A DNA stretch of 64,000 bases, from positions 62,001-126,000 of the forward strand of contig NZ_CP016776.1 in NCBI RefSeq assembly GCF_002288185.1. Direction: 5' to 3'. The notes beneath the pieces are model-generated. The model saw only the letters and a list, made by a program, of their open reading frames with translations. It did not search any database and was not told the origin of the DNA. Source of the DNA: Candidatus Planktophila vernalis (GTDB taxonomy: Bacteria; Actinomycetota; Actinomycetes; Nanopelagicales; Nanopelagicaceae). Position numbers and translations under genes: made by a program. The stretch's first letter is position 1, and every line of letters starts with the position of its first letter. This document shows positions 54,089 through 62,517 of this stretch, piece by piece.

Positions 54089-56284
54089 CTATAGTGGCGC
54101 AACGCCGGTGATGCGGGGGATTCTGAAGGATTGGACTTCACCGGTTGCGTGATCGCGAGCAATTAAGGCACCTGCGCTTACACGTATTGGATCAATGATG
54201 CGGTGAGTAACCGCGCCATTGTTATCGGCATATCCAATAGAAAGTGATTTTTCCTCCAGGATGTATTTATTCACTAAATCCATAGTTTCATTTGCTGTGG
54301 TGCGAGGCAGGGCACCCAAAGCTTCATTGGCAGCTTGACGTAAATGAGTTTGCTTGTGAGTTGATTTTTCACCTGTTCGGATTGCTCGAATTGCTGCATT
54401 CAAATTCTCTTCGGTTGGTATTTCAATTTCACCAATTACTCGAGGAGGTCGAGGTTTAGTCAGTGCACGATTTGATCGTGGACCAGTAAGCATAATTCCT
54501 GTTGCTGATTCACCTGCAGGTAGATAACCAGCCTCACGCAGAATTCGCATTGTGTCTGTTGCATCATGATCACAGATGACAACTTCAGGTGCAATGCGGC
54601 GCAGTTCAAGAATCTCTAATCTTTTATCATTCATAATCTGAGAAATAAGAGCAGTGTCTTCGCAGCGAATGAAGGCCGAAGTATTTCCAACACGTAACTT
54701 GCCATGTTTTTTAGAAACATCGGCAATGAGATATTCCAAGGGTTGTGGCATGGGAGTCTTTGAGGTTTTAGTTAAGAAGACCTTAATCTCATCACCAGTT
54801 TTGCCATGATCAAGTGCGCGGCGAATCGTTGCTTCGCTAAAGCGATAAACCGTTGCACCTCCACGGCTTTCAATGTCGGCCATCATGGCAAGTTGCTGTG
54901 AAATTTCATGTTCTAGTGGACCGGGTGCAATTGCAGTGTTATCGCTTTGAATCAAAATATGGTCAACAGTTTTAGGTAGGTCTTCATTAATGATTGCTAA
55001 ATCTTCACCGCCCAAAAACTCAATACCGTATTTAGAGATTGCACCTTGCCCAGTAATTCCAAGCCATTCAGCCTCTCGCAGAGTCCAACTAGCTAGCTCT
55101 TCTTGCAGGGAAGAGTTGCGGCGCACAGGAGCACGCCAAGCAATGACTTCATTAAAGGATGCAAGCTCTGGTGCAATTCCCTGATTCTCATTGAGAATGG
55201 CCAGAGTTAATGCACGCACTTTCGATGCATTTACTCGGTCTAGCTCAGGACCAAGGGCTGCAACGTTTTTAGATTCAGCACGGCCAACTAATCCGCTAAC
55301 GCGCGAAGTAATAAGCCATTGGGAGGCAAGAACTTGCCAACGATCTGCTGGAGTTTGCATCAACCAGATATCAAATTTATTACTTGGCATTATTCGATCT
55401 TGTGCATCAAAACTAATAAGTGAAGCAAGATAAGCAAGCTCAGTGATGAAGGCTGTGCAGGATTCATCTACACCTAAGTGAGTAGAAAGAATCTTTAAAT
55501 CACGAACCCCTAACCCACCTGCACGGAGTGCATCTGAAGGTTCATCTGCCCAGAAATTAAGAAGTTCCTCTACCCAACGCAAAACCGTGGAGATATTCGC
55601 AATGGCTGCAAGGTTGACTTGTTGTTCATTGCGCTTAGCACCGGCTAGCTTTGGTTGAACAATAAAGTTCTCTTTATGAACTTTGCCACCACGTAGATGT
55701 ATTGCTACCTCGCGAGGCAAGATAACTGTTCGCTGATCAAGTGGAACAAGGAATTTTTGTTCTAACAACCACGCAACTCCTGGACCAGGATTCTTAATAT
55801 CTCCAACACTTCCGCGCGGAGGTCCCCAAATTAATCTTTCTAAGACTTTTTTGGACTCTGGTGGGGCTTTTTCAACTTCAGCTACTTTAATTTTTGCAAC
55901 TGATGCAGGTCCAAGACCGGCAGGCTCGTTACCAATGACATCGCGCAGTTGTGAAGGTAAACGCATTCCATCATCAGATGGATAGATCAGACCAATAGAA
56001 ATCAAGTGATCTAACGCTGAGGATGCAGCTTTATCTGTTATCGCAACAATACTTTTTAATGAAAAAGGCTCATTAAGTGCAGCAGCAGCTTCTAATACCT
56101 GGAACTGCCACTGATTCAGTGAATCAATTGCACGAGCCAAACTAGGAGCAGAGCATGCACGAACGGCAAGGGATGCGATGTCAGGAGGAACAGGAGTTAT
56201 TAGATCGGGGCGAGCAGAAAATAGATTGAGGAAGGCAGCATCATCGACACTACGTAAGTAGTCGGAGAAGGAGCGCATTTCCAT
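54089..56284 (-). CDS. XPB-associated protein (Rv0862c-like, helicase C-terminal-like and WYL-like domains)
   Basis: 731 residues, no Walker A, so not a helicase by itself. The N-terminal ~200 residues are helical. A central-to-late region (about 440-590; VDHILIQSDNTAIAPGPL to CDHDATDTMRILREAGYLP) resembles the helicase conserved C-terminal/XPB-associated domain. The last ~50 residues have a WYL-like pattern (LSIGYADNNGAVTHRIIDP, then ARDHATGEVQSFRIPRI). In mycobacteria the homologue sits directly next to XPB. It probably modulates XPB; function unproven. A second ATG lies 6 nt downstream. Confidence 0.75.
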   Translation of the reverse strand: MEMRSFSDYLRSVDDAAFLNLFSARPDLITPVPPDIASLAVRACSAPSLARAIDSLNQWQFQVLEAAAALNEPFSLKSIVAITDKAASSALDHLISIGLIYPSDDGMRLPSQLRDVIGNEPAGLGPASVAKIKVAEVEKAPPESKKVLERLIWGPPRGSVGDIKNPGPGVAWLLEQKFLVPLDQRTVILPREVAIHLRGGKVHKENFIVQPKLAGAKRNEQQVNLAAIANISTVLRWVEELLNFWADEPSDALRAGGLGVRDLKILSTHLGVDESCTAFITELAYLASLISFDAQDRIMPSNKFDIWLMQTPADRWQVLASQWLITSRVSGLVGRAESKNVAALGPELDRVNASKVRALTLAILNENQGIAPELASFNEVIAWRAPVRRNSSLQEELASWTLREAEWLGITGQGAISKYGIEFLGGEDLAIINEDLPKTVDHILIQSDNTAIAPGPLEHEISQQLAMMADIESRGGATVYRFSEATIRRALDHGKTGDEIKVFLTKTSKTPMPQPLEYLIADVSKKHGKLRVGNTSAFIRCEDTALISQIMNDKRLEILELRRIAPEVVICDHDATDTMRILREAGYLPAGESATGIMLTGPRSNRALTKPRPPRVIGEIEIPTEENLNAAIRAIRTGEKSTHKQTHLRQAANEALGALPRTTANETMDLVNKYILEEKSLSIGYADNNGAVTHRIIDPIRVSAGALIARDHATGEVQSFRIPRITGVAPL

Positions 56285-56324
56285 AACTTGCCTACATTAC
56301 TGGCATTTAGCGTTTAGGGGTTAA

Positions 56325-57092
56325 TCAACGTCGCTTTCTGCGCGGGGTCAACCATGTTCCAAGGGCTGCAAGTCGCACAACAACAGGAGAGACGATCTTG
56401 CCTAAATAACGGGCACGGCGGAAATCATGGATTGGCCAACCTTCTGCCATTGCGCGCAAGGACAAGATTGCATCTGGATTAATCGCTGATGGGTGTCCCA
56501 CGCATTGCAGTAATGGAAAGTCATTGTGGCTATCTGAATATGAATAACACTGGCTTAGATCTAAATTCTTTTTCTGTGCAAGTTCACGAACTGCAACTGC
56601 TTTTTCTTTTCCATGCAAGAGAAGTCCCAGCATTGCACCGGTGTATTTGCCATCTTTAGTTTCAGCTTTACTGCCAAGTGCTCCAGTAAAACCTAATCGC
56701 TTAGCCATGAGCACTGCCATATCTTCTGGCGCTGCAGTAACTAACCAAACTTCTTCACCTGCTGCTAAATGTTTTTGAGCAATATCAATTGTTCCTTGCC
56801 AAAGAGCAGGTGAGACATATTGATCATAAATCTCTTGAGCAATCTCTAATATGTCTTCAACACTGTGGCCACCAATAAAATCTGTAGCAGCATCTTGAAA
56901 GCGTTGAATCTCTTCTCTATTTTCTTTACCTGTTAGACGAAATCTAAGGTTGGCCAAAACGAAGCGCGAAATATCCTTCTTTGTGAAATAACCACGCTGA
57001 TACATGCCCTTACCCAGGAAGTAGAGGGTTGAGCCACGAATCAGGGTGTTATCTACATCAAAAAAGGCTGCCCGCTGAGCTGTGAGTGCCAT
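56325..57092 (-). CDS. HAD-superfamily IB hydrolase
   Basis: 255 residues with the HAD motif I FFDVDNTLIRGST (catalytic Asp pair near residues 11-13), motif II in WLVTAAPEDMA and motif III/IV in SYSDSHNDFPLLQ. The capped IB subfamily (phosphoserine phosphatase-like, TIGR01490-type) fits the helical cap around residues 25-110. A phosphomonoesterase is likely; substrate unknown. Leaderless promoter TAAGGT at 57099-57104. It is divergent from the histidine phosphatase gene. Confidence 0.85.
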   Translation of the reverse strand: MALTAQRAAFFDVDNTLIRGSTLYFLGKGMYQRGYFTKKDISRFVLANLRFRLTGKENREEIQRFQDAATDFIGGHSVEDILEIAQEIYDQYVSPALWQGTIDIAQKHLAAGEEVWLVTAAPEDMAVLMAKRLGFTGALGSKAETKDGKYTGAMLGLLLHGKEKAVAVRELAQKKNLDLSQCYSYSDSHNDFPLLQCVGHPSAINPDAILSLRAMAEGWPIHDFRRARYLGKIVSPVVVRLAALGTWLTPRRKRR

Positions 57093-57098
57093 GTCACT

Positions 57099-57104
57099 AC
57101 CTTA
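57099..57104 (-). promoter_or_regulatory. -10 hexamer TAAGGT of the HAD hydrolase gene (leaderless)
   Basis: Minus-strand TAAGGT is 6 nt from the ATG at 57092, with no Shine-Dalgarno. Confidence 0.5.
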
Positions 57105-57130
57105 ACGAACTTGCATCAATTGGGACGCTT

Positions 57131-57136
57131 TATGCT
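57131..57136 (+). promoter_or_regulatory. -10 hexamer TATGCT of the histidine phosphatase gene (leaderless)
   Basis: TATGCT lies 6 nt before the ATG at 57143. It also argues against an upstream in-frame start at 57086, which would place the promoter inside the gene. Confidence 0.5.
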
Positions 57137-57142
57137 TTACCA

Positions 57143-57766
57143 ATGAGTTCAACAGTCCATGTCGTCCGCCACGGTGAAGTAGAAAATCCCAACAAGATTC
57201 TCTATGGCCGCCAACCTGGTTGGGGTCTTTCTGCCCGCGGGCAAGAAATGGCACAAACATTGGGTGATTGGTCTCGAACTATTGATCTAGGCGCTCTCCA
57301 TGTTTCCCCACTGCAACGAGCACAAGAAACTGCTGCTCCAATTGCTGCCGCACATAAGATTGCAATTACTACGGATGAGCGTTTAATTGAAGCTGCAAAT
57401 GTTTTTGAAGGAAAACCTTTTGGCGTGGGAGATGGTGTTTTGAAGCATCCATCTTCATGGCGTCACTTATGGAATCCATGGAAACCATCATGGGGTGAAC
57501 CCTATGATCAACAAATCAACCGAATGCTGGCTGCAGTATTTGCTGCCCGAGATGCAGCTAATGGCAAAGATGCAATCGTTGTTTCACATCAACTTCCAAT
57601 TTGGATTCTAAGAAGTGCAATCGAGAATCGACGATTGCTCCATGATCCTCGCCGTCGTGAGTGTTCATTAGCTTCAGTTACTAGCGTTCATTTTGATGAT
57701 GAAGGTTTTATCTCAGGTCTTACCTACTCTGAACCAGCACGTCATTTGTTGCCAAAGAAGAATTGA
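57143..57766 (+). CDS. Histidine phosphatase (phosphoglycerate mutase-like) family protein
   Basis: 207 residues from the ATG at 57143, chosen because HVVRHGEVENP begins at residue 5 and a -10 hexamer lies 6 nt upstream. The RHGE motif carries the phospho-accepting His; the second His is in IVVSHQLPIWILR. The intervening ISPLQRAQETA-like stretch (here VSPLQRAQETAAPI) is typical. It precedes the cytochrome c maturation genes, as in other Actinobacteria, and its stop overlaps ccsX by 1 bp. Substrate unknown. Confidence 0.88.
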   Translation: MSSTVHVVRHGEVENPNKILYGRQPGWGLSARGQEMAQTLGDWSRTIDLGALHVSPLQRAQETAAPIAAAHKIAITTDERLIEAANVFEGKPFGVGDGVLKHPSSWRHLWNPWKPSWGEPYDQQINRMLAAVFAARDAANGKDAIVVSHQLPIWILRSAIENRRLLHDPRRRECSLASVTSVHFDDEGFISGLTYSEPARHLLPKKN

Positions 57767-58311
57767 TGAAATCTGGAATTAAGGCCGTAGCTCTTATAGC
57801 TACTGCGCTTTTGCTCACTTCTTGTGGAGGTGGTGGAACTTCTAGTTCGCAAGAATCCTTTGTTTCTGGAAATGGTTCTGTAACTTTTATTAAGCCAGAG
57901 AAAAGAATTGAAGCACCGGCTTTGTCTGGAATGACTTTATCTGGGACCAACTACACGTATTCAGTAGGCAAGGTCGCTGTGGTAAATGTCTGGGCTTCTT
58001 GGTGTTCACCATGCAGAGCAGAGGCTCCAACTCTTGCAGCACTTGCCAATAAATATAGCGATGTTGCATTTATAGGAATTTTGACGCGTGATAACCCTGC
58101 AACTGCTGAAGCATTCCAGAGACGTTTTTCACTTCCATATCCCACACTTATTGATGATTCACTATTAATTGGCTTTAAAGGATCACTTCCAGCAAATGCC
58201 ATCCCTTCAACAGTACTTATTGATAAGTCTGGCAAAGTCGCGGCTCGCATATCTGGCGTAGTAACTGTTGCCTCTCTTTCAGATTTGATTGAGCGGGTGA
58301 GCGGGGAATGA
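57766..58311 (+). CDS. TlpA/ResA-like thioredoxin lipoprotein (CcsX)
   Basis: 181 residues from the ATG at 57766. A TTG 3 nt earlier is possible. The N terminus is a lipoprotein signal with lipobox LTSC (Cys20), then a Gly/Ser linker, then a thioredoxin fold with WCSPC in NVWASWCSPCRAE near residue 77. It faces the outside of the membrane and keeps apocytochrome CxxCH cysteines reduced, with electrons from CcdA. It overlaps the upstream gene by 1 bp and ccdA by 4 bp. Confidence 0.9.
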   Translation: MKSGIKAVALIATALLLTSCGGGGTSSSQESFVSGNGSVTFIKPEKRIEAPALSGMTLSGTNYTYSVGKVAVVNVWASWCSPCRAEAPTLAALANKYSDVAFIGILTRDNPATAEAFQRRFSLPYPTLIDDSLLIGFKGSLPANAIPSTVLIDKSGKVAARISGVVTVASLSDLIERVSGE

Positions 58312-59033
58312 AAGATTTCTTTGTAGAGCAAATCATGAGTGGCTTCCTCATTACAGCACTGCCTGTGGCATTTATCGCTGGTGTGATTTCTTTTCTATCT
58401 CCATGTATTTTGCCTCTTGTTCCTGGCTACTTATCATTTGCCGCAGGGTTTTCTGCAAGTCGTGGCAAAGTATTTCTGGGTTCAATTTTGTTCGTCCTCG
58501 GTTTTAGCATTGTATTTGTCTCATTTGGTGCAATCTTTGGTGGGCTCGGAAATCAATTAGTTGCTAACGAGGGATTAATCTCAATAGTTCTGGGTGTAAT
58601 TACGATATTTCTCGGTTTTGTTTTTCTAGGAAAATTTCCATTTGCTCCAACATTTCGCCCCAGAATGAAAACAACAGGTGGCTTAATTGGTGCACCGATT
58701 TTAGGTTTTCTCTTTGGCGTGGGATGGACACCTTGTATTGGTCCAGCGTTAGCAGCGGTTCAAACATTAGCTTTTCAAGAATCAAGTGCGCTGCGTGGAG
58801 CGTTATTGTCTGTGGGTTATTGCTTTGGTTTAGGCCTTCCGTTTATAGCATCGGGTGTGTTCTTGGATCGCTCAGAGAAGTTGCGCAAGTATCTAGTCAA
58901 GCGCGGAGACTTGATTACAAAAATTGGTGGTGTTTTTTTAATTGCTCTGGGTCTATTACAAGTTACGGGCTTATGGGGTCAAATAATGAACTCACTGCGC
59001 TCTCTTATTTCAGATTTCATTCCGGTGGTTTAA
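58308..59033 (+). CDS. ccdA: Cytochrome c biogenesis protein CcdA
   Basis: 241-residue membrane protein with six hydrophobic segments. It carries electrons from cytosolic thioredoxin to ResA/CcsX. The two redox cysteines are in the paired motifs SFLSPCILPLVPGY (helix 1) and GVGWTPCIGPALAAV (helix 4). The start overlaps the ccsX stop (ATGA) and resB follows with no gap, so it is a central member of a System II operon. Confidence 0.93.
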   Translation: MKDFFVEQIMSGFLITALPVAFIAGVISFLSPCILPLVPGYLSFAAGFSASRGKVFLGSILFVLGFSIVFVSFGAIFGGLGNQLVANEGLISIVLGVITIFLGFVFLGKFPFAPTFRPRMKTTGGLIGAPILGFLFGVGWTPCIGPALAAVQTLAFQESSALRGALLSVGYCFGLGLPFIASGVFLDRSEKLRKYLVKRGDLITKIGGVFLIALGLLQVTGLWGQIMNSLRSLISDFIPVV

Positions 59034-60503
59034 ATGAGCAAAGAGATAGAAGTCCCAGAGCTCGGTAGCGTTGGTTTATTGCGCTATGGCTGGCGCCAAT
59101 TAACAAGTATGCGCACAGCGCTCATTTTGTTGTTATTACTTGGTGTTGCATCTATTCCTGGATCACTAGTTCCTCAGCGCACACAGAATCCCATTCAAGT
59201 AGGCGAATACTTCAAGAATTCACCAGAGCTATCTAAATGGATGGATCGTCTTTCACTCTTTGATGTCTATGGATCACCATGGTTTAGCGCGATCTATATC
59301 TTGCTTTTCATCTCACTTATCGGCTGTGTTCTACCTAGAACATTCGAGCATTTTCACGCAGCACGTGCGCTCCCGCCGGTCACACCAAAGAACCTTGATC
59401 GCATGGAGCATTTCTCCTCTTGGAGTTCACAAGGCGATGAATTGGACAAAGCCCGGGCTTGGTTTAAATCAAAGCGATTTAGAGTTCTAGAAAAAGATGG
59501 CTCTATTTCTGCTGAAAAAGGATTTATGCGAGAGACAGGAAATCTCTTTTTCCACTTGGCTCTCATTCTAGTTTTACTAGGAATCTCCTTTAGTTCTCTA
59601 TTTGGTATGCGAGGAATGGCAATTGTAAATGTGGGTGAGCGCTTCGTGAACACCACAACTAGTTACGATTCTTTGAGCTTCGGCAAGTTGTTTAATGAGA
59701 ATAATCTTCCTGATTTTGCACTCACTGTTGATAAATTTACTGCCAAATATAACGTGGTAACGAGTGCACCTGAGGACTACACCCTCGATATTACTTTTGC
59801 TAAGCAAGATTTGAATAAAACAGAGAAGCGCACAATAAAAGTAAACTCACCATTGAAATTAGGTAATACCAGCATTTACTTACAGGCAAATGGTTATTCA
59901 CCAGTTGTGACTGTGAGGGATTCAAAGGGCAATGTTGCAATGCAAGGTCCAGTGCCGTTCTTGCCACAGGATGGAAACCTACGATCTATCGGTGCTATTA
60001 AGGTTCCAGATGCAGATCCGCAGATCGGTTTTGTGGGTTCATTTGTGCCAACATATTCGCGCAGTGGCGCAGATGGTGCAGTGAGTGTTTTTCCTGAAGC
60101 TCTAGATCCACGGCTTTTGTTAGCAGCATGGTTGGGTGATTTAGGTCTCGATAGTGGAGTTCCACAATCTGTGTATCGCATTGACACATCAAAGATGAAT
60201 CAAGTTGGTCTTAAGTCATTAAAGCCAGGTGAGACTTTTACATACCCACAAGGTTCTTTAACCTTCGAGGGATATCTGCAGTGGGTCAATATTGAGATAG
60301 TCAATGATCCTGGGAAGAACTATGCCCTCCTCGGCAGTATTGTTGCCATCCTGGGCTTGCTTGCATCACTGTTTACAAGACGCCGCCGAATCTGGATTCG
60401 TGTTGGTAAGTCTGTAGAAGTTGCAGGTTTAGCTAAAAATGCAGCACCAGGTTTAGAGAATGAAATGGCGGAATTTGTAGCGATGTTAAAGGGAGAGAAA
60501 TAG
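59034..60503 (+). CDS. resB: Cytochrome c biogenesis protein ResB/Ccs1
   Basis: 489 residues with three N-terminal membrane segments (around 22-45, 75-95 and 170-190), a large outside domain (~200-430) and a fourth segment near 437-455. Together with CcsA it forms the System II heme-delivery and ligation complex that attaches heme to CxxCH cytochromes. LVPQRTQNP after helix 1 is typical of actinobacterial ResB. ccdA and ccsA abut it on both sides without gaps. Confidence 0.92.
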   Translation: MSKEIEVPELGSVGLLRYGWRQLTSMRTALILLLLLGVASIPGSLVPQRTQNPIQVGEYFKNSPELSKWMDRLSLFDVYGSPWFSAIYILLFISLIGCVLPRTFEHFHAARALPPVTPKNLDRMEHFSSWSSQGDELDKARAWFKSKRFRVLEKDGSISAEKGFMRETGNLFFHLALILVLLGISFSSLFGMRGMAIVNVGERFVNTTTSYDSLSFGKLFNENNLPDFALTVDKFTAKYNVVTSAPEDYTLDITFAKQDLNKTEKRTIKVNSPLKLGNTSIYLQANGYSPVVTVRDSKGNVAMQGPVPFLPQDGNLRSIGAIKVPDADPQIGFVGSFVPTYSRSGADGAVSVFPEALDPRLLLAAWLGDLGLDSGVPQSVYRIDTSKMNQVGLKSLKPGETFTYPQGSLTFEGYLQWVNIEIVNDPGKNYALLGSIVAILGLLASLFTRRRRIWIRVGKSVEVAGLAKNAAPGLENEMAEFVAMLKGEK

Positions 60504-61397
60504 ATGTCACGCACTTGGGCTTATCTCTCTAACTACCTTGTGTATTCATCAATGGCCGTTTACACCCTTTCATTTTTTGCACATGCGATTGAAACAGCGT
60601 GGGCTGTTCGAGTAACGACCGAAGATTCAAAGAAGAACATGGATTACAAGCGCACGGAGAAAGTTGCTCGTATTGCAACTGCGATGATGATTTTAGGATT
60701 CGTTTTGCTCTTTGCTGGTGTTGTTGCTCGCGGAGTCTCTGCTGGTCGTGTTCCTTGGGGCAACATGTATGAGTTCTCAATTACAGGTGCTCTTGCATTT
60801 TCTGGTGCATACCTTGTCGCACTGCGTAAATATGATCTGCGTTGGTTGGGATTATTAGTCTCAATCGCAGTATTACTTACTCTTGGAACTGCTGTTGCAG
60901 TTCTCTATCGCCCAAGTGCACCCCTAGTGCCTGCACTTAAGTCAACATGGTTAGTTATTCACGTATCTGCAGCGATTATCTCCGGTGGTGTTTTCTTACT
61001 GGCAAATGCGATTGCCGCTGCATATCTGTATTTAGATGCAATGGAGTCTCGCGGAGAAAGAACAGCTTGGGCAAAACGTTTGCCATCACTTGAAGTTCTA
61101 GATCAACTCTCATATCGCTTAGTTGCATTTGTATTTCCACTATGGACATTTGCAGTTATTGCAGGTGCTATTTGGGCAGAAAGTGCTTGGGGCCGCTATT
61201 GGGGCTGGGATCCAAAAGAGACGTGGGCATTTATTACCTGGGTGGCATATGCGGCATATCTGCATGCACGTGTAACTGTTGGCTGGCGAGGACGAAAAGC
61301 TGCGTGGTTGTGCTTGTTTGCAGGTTCAACATTCCTATTTAACTATGTATACATAAACATCTGGGGCACAGGAAAGCACACCTACTCAGGTTTATAG
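60504..61397 (+). CDS. ccsA: c-type cytochrome biogenesis protein CcsA/CcsB (ResC)
   Basis: 297 residues with about eight membrane helices. The WWD heme-handling motif is in WGRYWGWDPKETWAFITW near residue 231, flanked by conserved His residues (HVSAAI, and YLHAR after the motif). It is the heme channel partner of ResB. It is the last gene of the run and ends 3 nt before a convergent gene. Some authors name this actinobacterial protein CcsB. Confidence 0.93.
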   Translation: MSRTWAYLSNYLVYSSMAVYTLSFFAHAIETAWAVRVTTEDSKKNMDYKRTEKVARIATAMMILGFVLLFAGVVARGVSAGRVPWGNMYEFSITGALAFSGAYLVALRKYDLRWLGLLVSIAVLLTLGTAVAVLYRPSAPLVPALKSTWLVIHVSAAIISGGVFLLANAIAAAYLYLDAMESRGERTAWAKRLPSLEVLDQLSYRLVAFVFPLWTFAVIAGAIWAESAWGRYWGWDPKETWAFITWVAYAAYLHARVTVGWRGRKAAWLCLFAGSTFLFNYVYINIWGTGKHTYSGL

Positions 61398-61400
61398 AGG

Positions 61401-61664
61401 TTAAAGCTTCCTCAAGAAATCTGGATCATCATCTGGCGGCAAGATACGACGCTTAGGTTTGCGTCCACCACTCTTGCGATTTCTTCCAGCAATCAAATAA
61501 GCAATTGGGCCAATAGCAAGTGCCTGTGGACCAATCAAAATAATTACGAGTAACCAACCCCATTTTGGCAAAGTCTTAATCTCTGACTCATCTTTACGTG
61601 CACAATCTATTAACGCATAGATAGTGATTCCAAAGACTAGAAAAAGAAGAATGAATCTGCCCAT
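61401..61664 (-). CDS. PLDc_N domain membrane protein
   Basis: 87 residues with two hydrophobic helices (about 3-19 and 35-57) and a basic C-terminal tail. The pattern YALIDCARKDESEIKTLPKW followed by a GP-rich second helix is the phospholipase D N-terminal-like (PLDc_N) domain, which here stands alone. Function unknown. It is just downstream of menA on the same strand (4-nt gap), a frequent arrangement in Actinobacteria. Confidence 0.8.
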   Translation of the reverse strand: MGRFILLFLVFGITIYALIDCARKDESEIKTLPKWGWLLVIILIGPQALAIGPIAYLIAGRNRKSGGRKPKRRILPPDDDPDFLRKL

Positions 61665-61668
61665 GGGA

Positions 61669-62517
61669 TTATTGTATCGCTAGAGCGAGTGCAAAGAGCG
61701 CCCCAAAAAACATCTGAAGTTTGCCGGTCTTGCCCAGCAACGGAATGAGGTTAGGCCCACTTGCACCGGACAAAACTGCGCGCGATAGTGAGATTGTTAA
61801 TGGAAGAACGGCCAGAGTCAGTAAAGAGCTAGGAACCAAAGTTGCAAGTGCGCTTATATGTGCGATGGCTAGCAATGCCACAAAACCTTTGCGAGCTTTT
61901 GAATCACCTAGTCTTACGGCAAGAGTTCGCTTTCCGACTAACTCATCTTGAGCACGATCACGTAAATTGTTAACTGCCAAGATCGCACAAGACAGAGCGC
62001 CCATAGGTATGGCACACAAAACACTCAGGGCGGTGACACGACCAGTTTGTGCATAGAACGTACCAACTGTTGCAGTCAAACCGAAAAAGACAAATACTGA
62101 AACTTCACCCAAACCGCTATAGCCATATGGATTCTTTCCGCCGGTGTAACCCCATGCTGCAGCAATAGCTGCAATACCCACAACTATTAACCATGGTGAA
62201 CTAAGTAGCGATAGCCAGATTCCGGCGATAGAGGCGATACCAAAAGATATGAATGCTGCCCGTTTTACTTGCGCAGCTGTTGCTAAACCACTTGCAACTA
62301 AACGTGTTGGCCCAATGCGATTGTCATCGCTTCCCTTAACGCCATCTGAATAATCGTTGGCATAGTTAACGCCGATCTGAAGCCAAACTCCCACCTTTAG
62401 AGCAAGAGCTGCTCGAAACCAGTTCCAATCACTACCTGCTAGAGCAGTTGCAACAAATACTGGTGCGATTGCTGCGGGCAGTGTGCGCGGGCGCGCACCG
62501 AGAATCCATTTATTCAT
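61669..62517 (-). CDS. menA: 1,4-dihydroxy-2-naphthoate polyprenyltransferase
   Basis: 282 residues from the ATG at 62517 (MNKWILGARPRTLP is the usual N terminus). A start 18 nt upstream would lengthen the overlap with menE. The UbiA-type Asp-rich motif is NYANDYSDGVKGSDDNR near residue 54, and the second is in NNLRDRAQDELVGKRTLA. It attaches the isoprenoid tail to make demethylmenaquinone. About eight membrane helices. It overlaps menE by 8 bp. Confidence 0.93.
   Translation of the reverse strand: MNKWILGARPRTLPAAIAPVFVATALAGSDWNWFRAALALKVGVWLQIGVNYANDYSDGVKGSDDNRIGPTRLVASGLATAAQVKRAAFISFGIASIAGIWLSLLSSPWLIVVGIAAIAAAWGYTGGKNPYGYSGLGEVSVFVFFGLTATVGTFYAQTGRVTALSVLCAIPMGALSCAILAVNNLRDRAQDELVGKRTLAVRLGDSKARKGFVALLAIAHISALATLVPSSLLTLAVLPLTISLSRAVLSGASGPNLIPLLGKTGKLQMFFGALFALALAIQ

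Noticed and set aside
57086-57142. Upstream start that would lengthen the histidine phosphatase by 19 residues
   Set aside because: It overlaps the divergent HAD start and contains both genes' -10 hexamers; the conserved RHG motif sits at the normal distance from the ATG at 57143.
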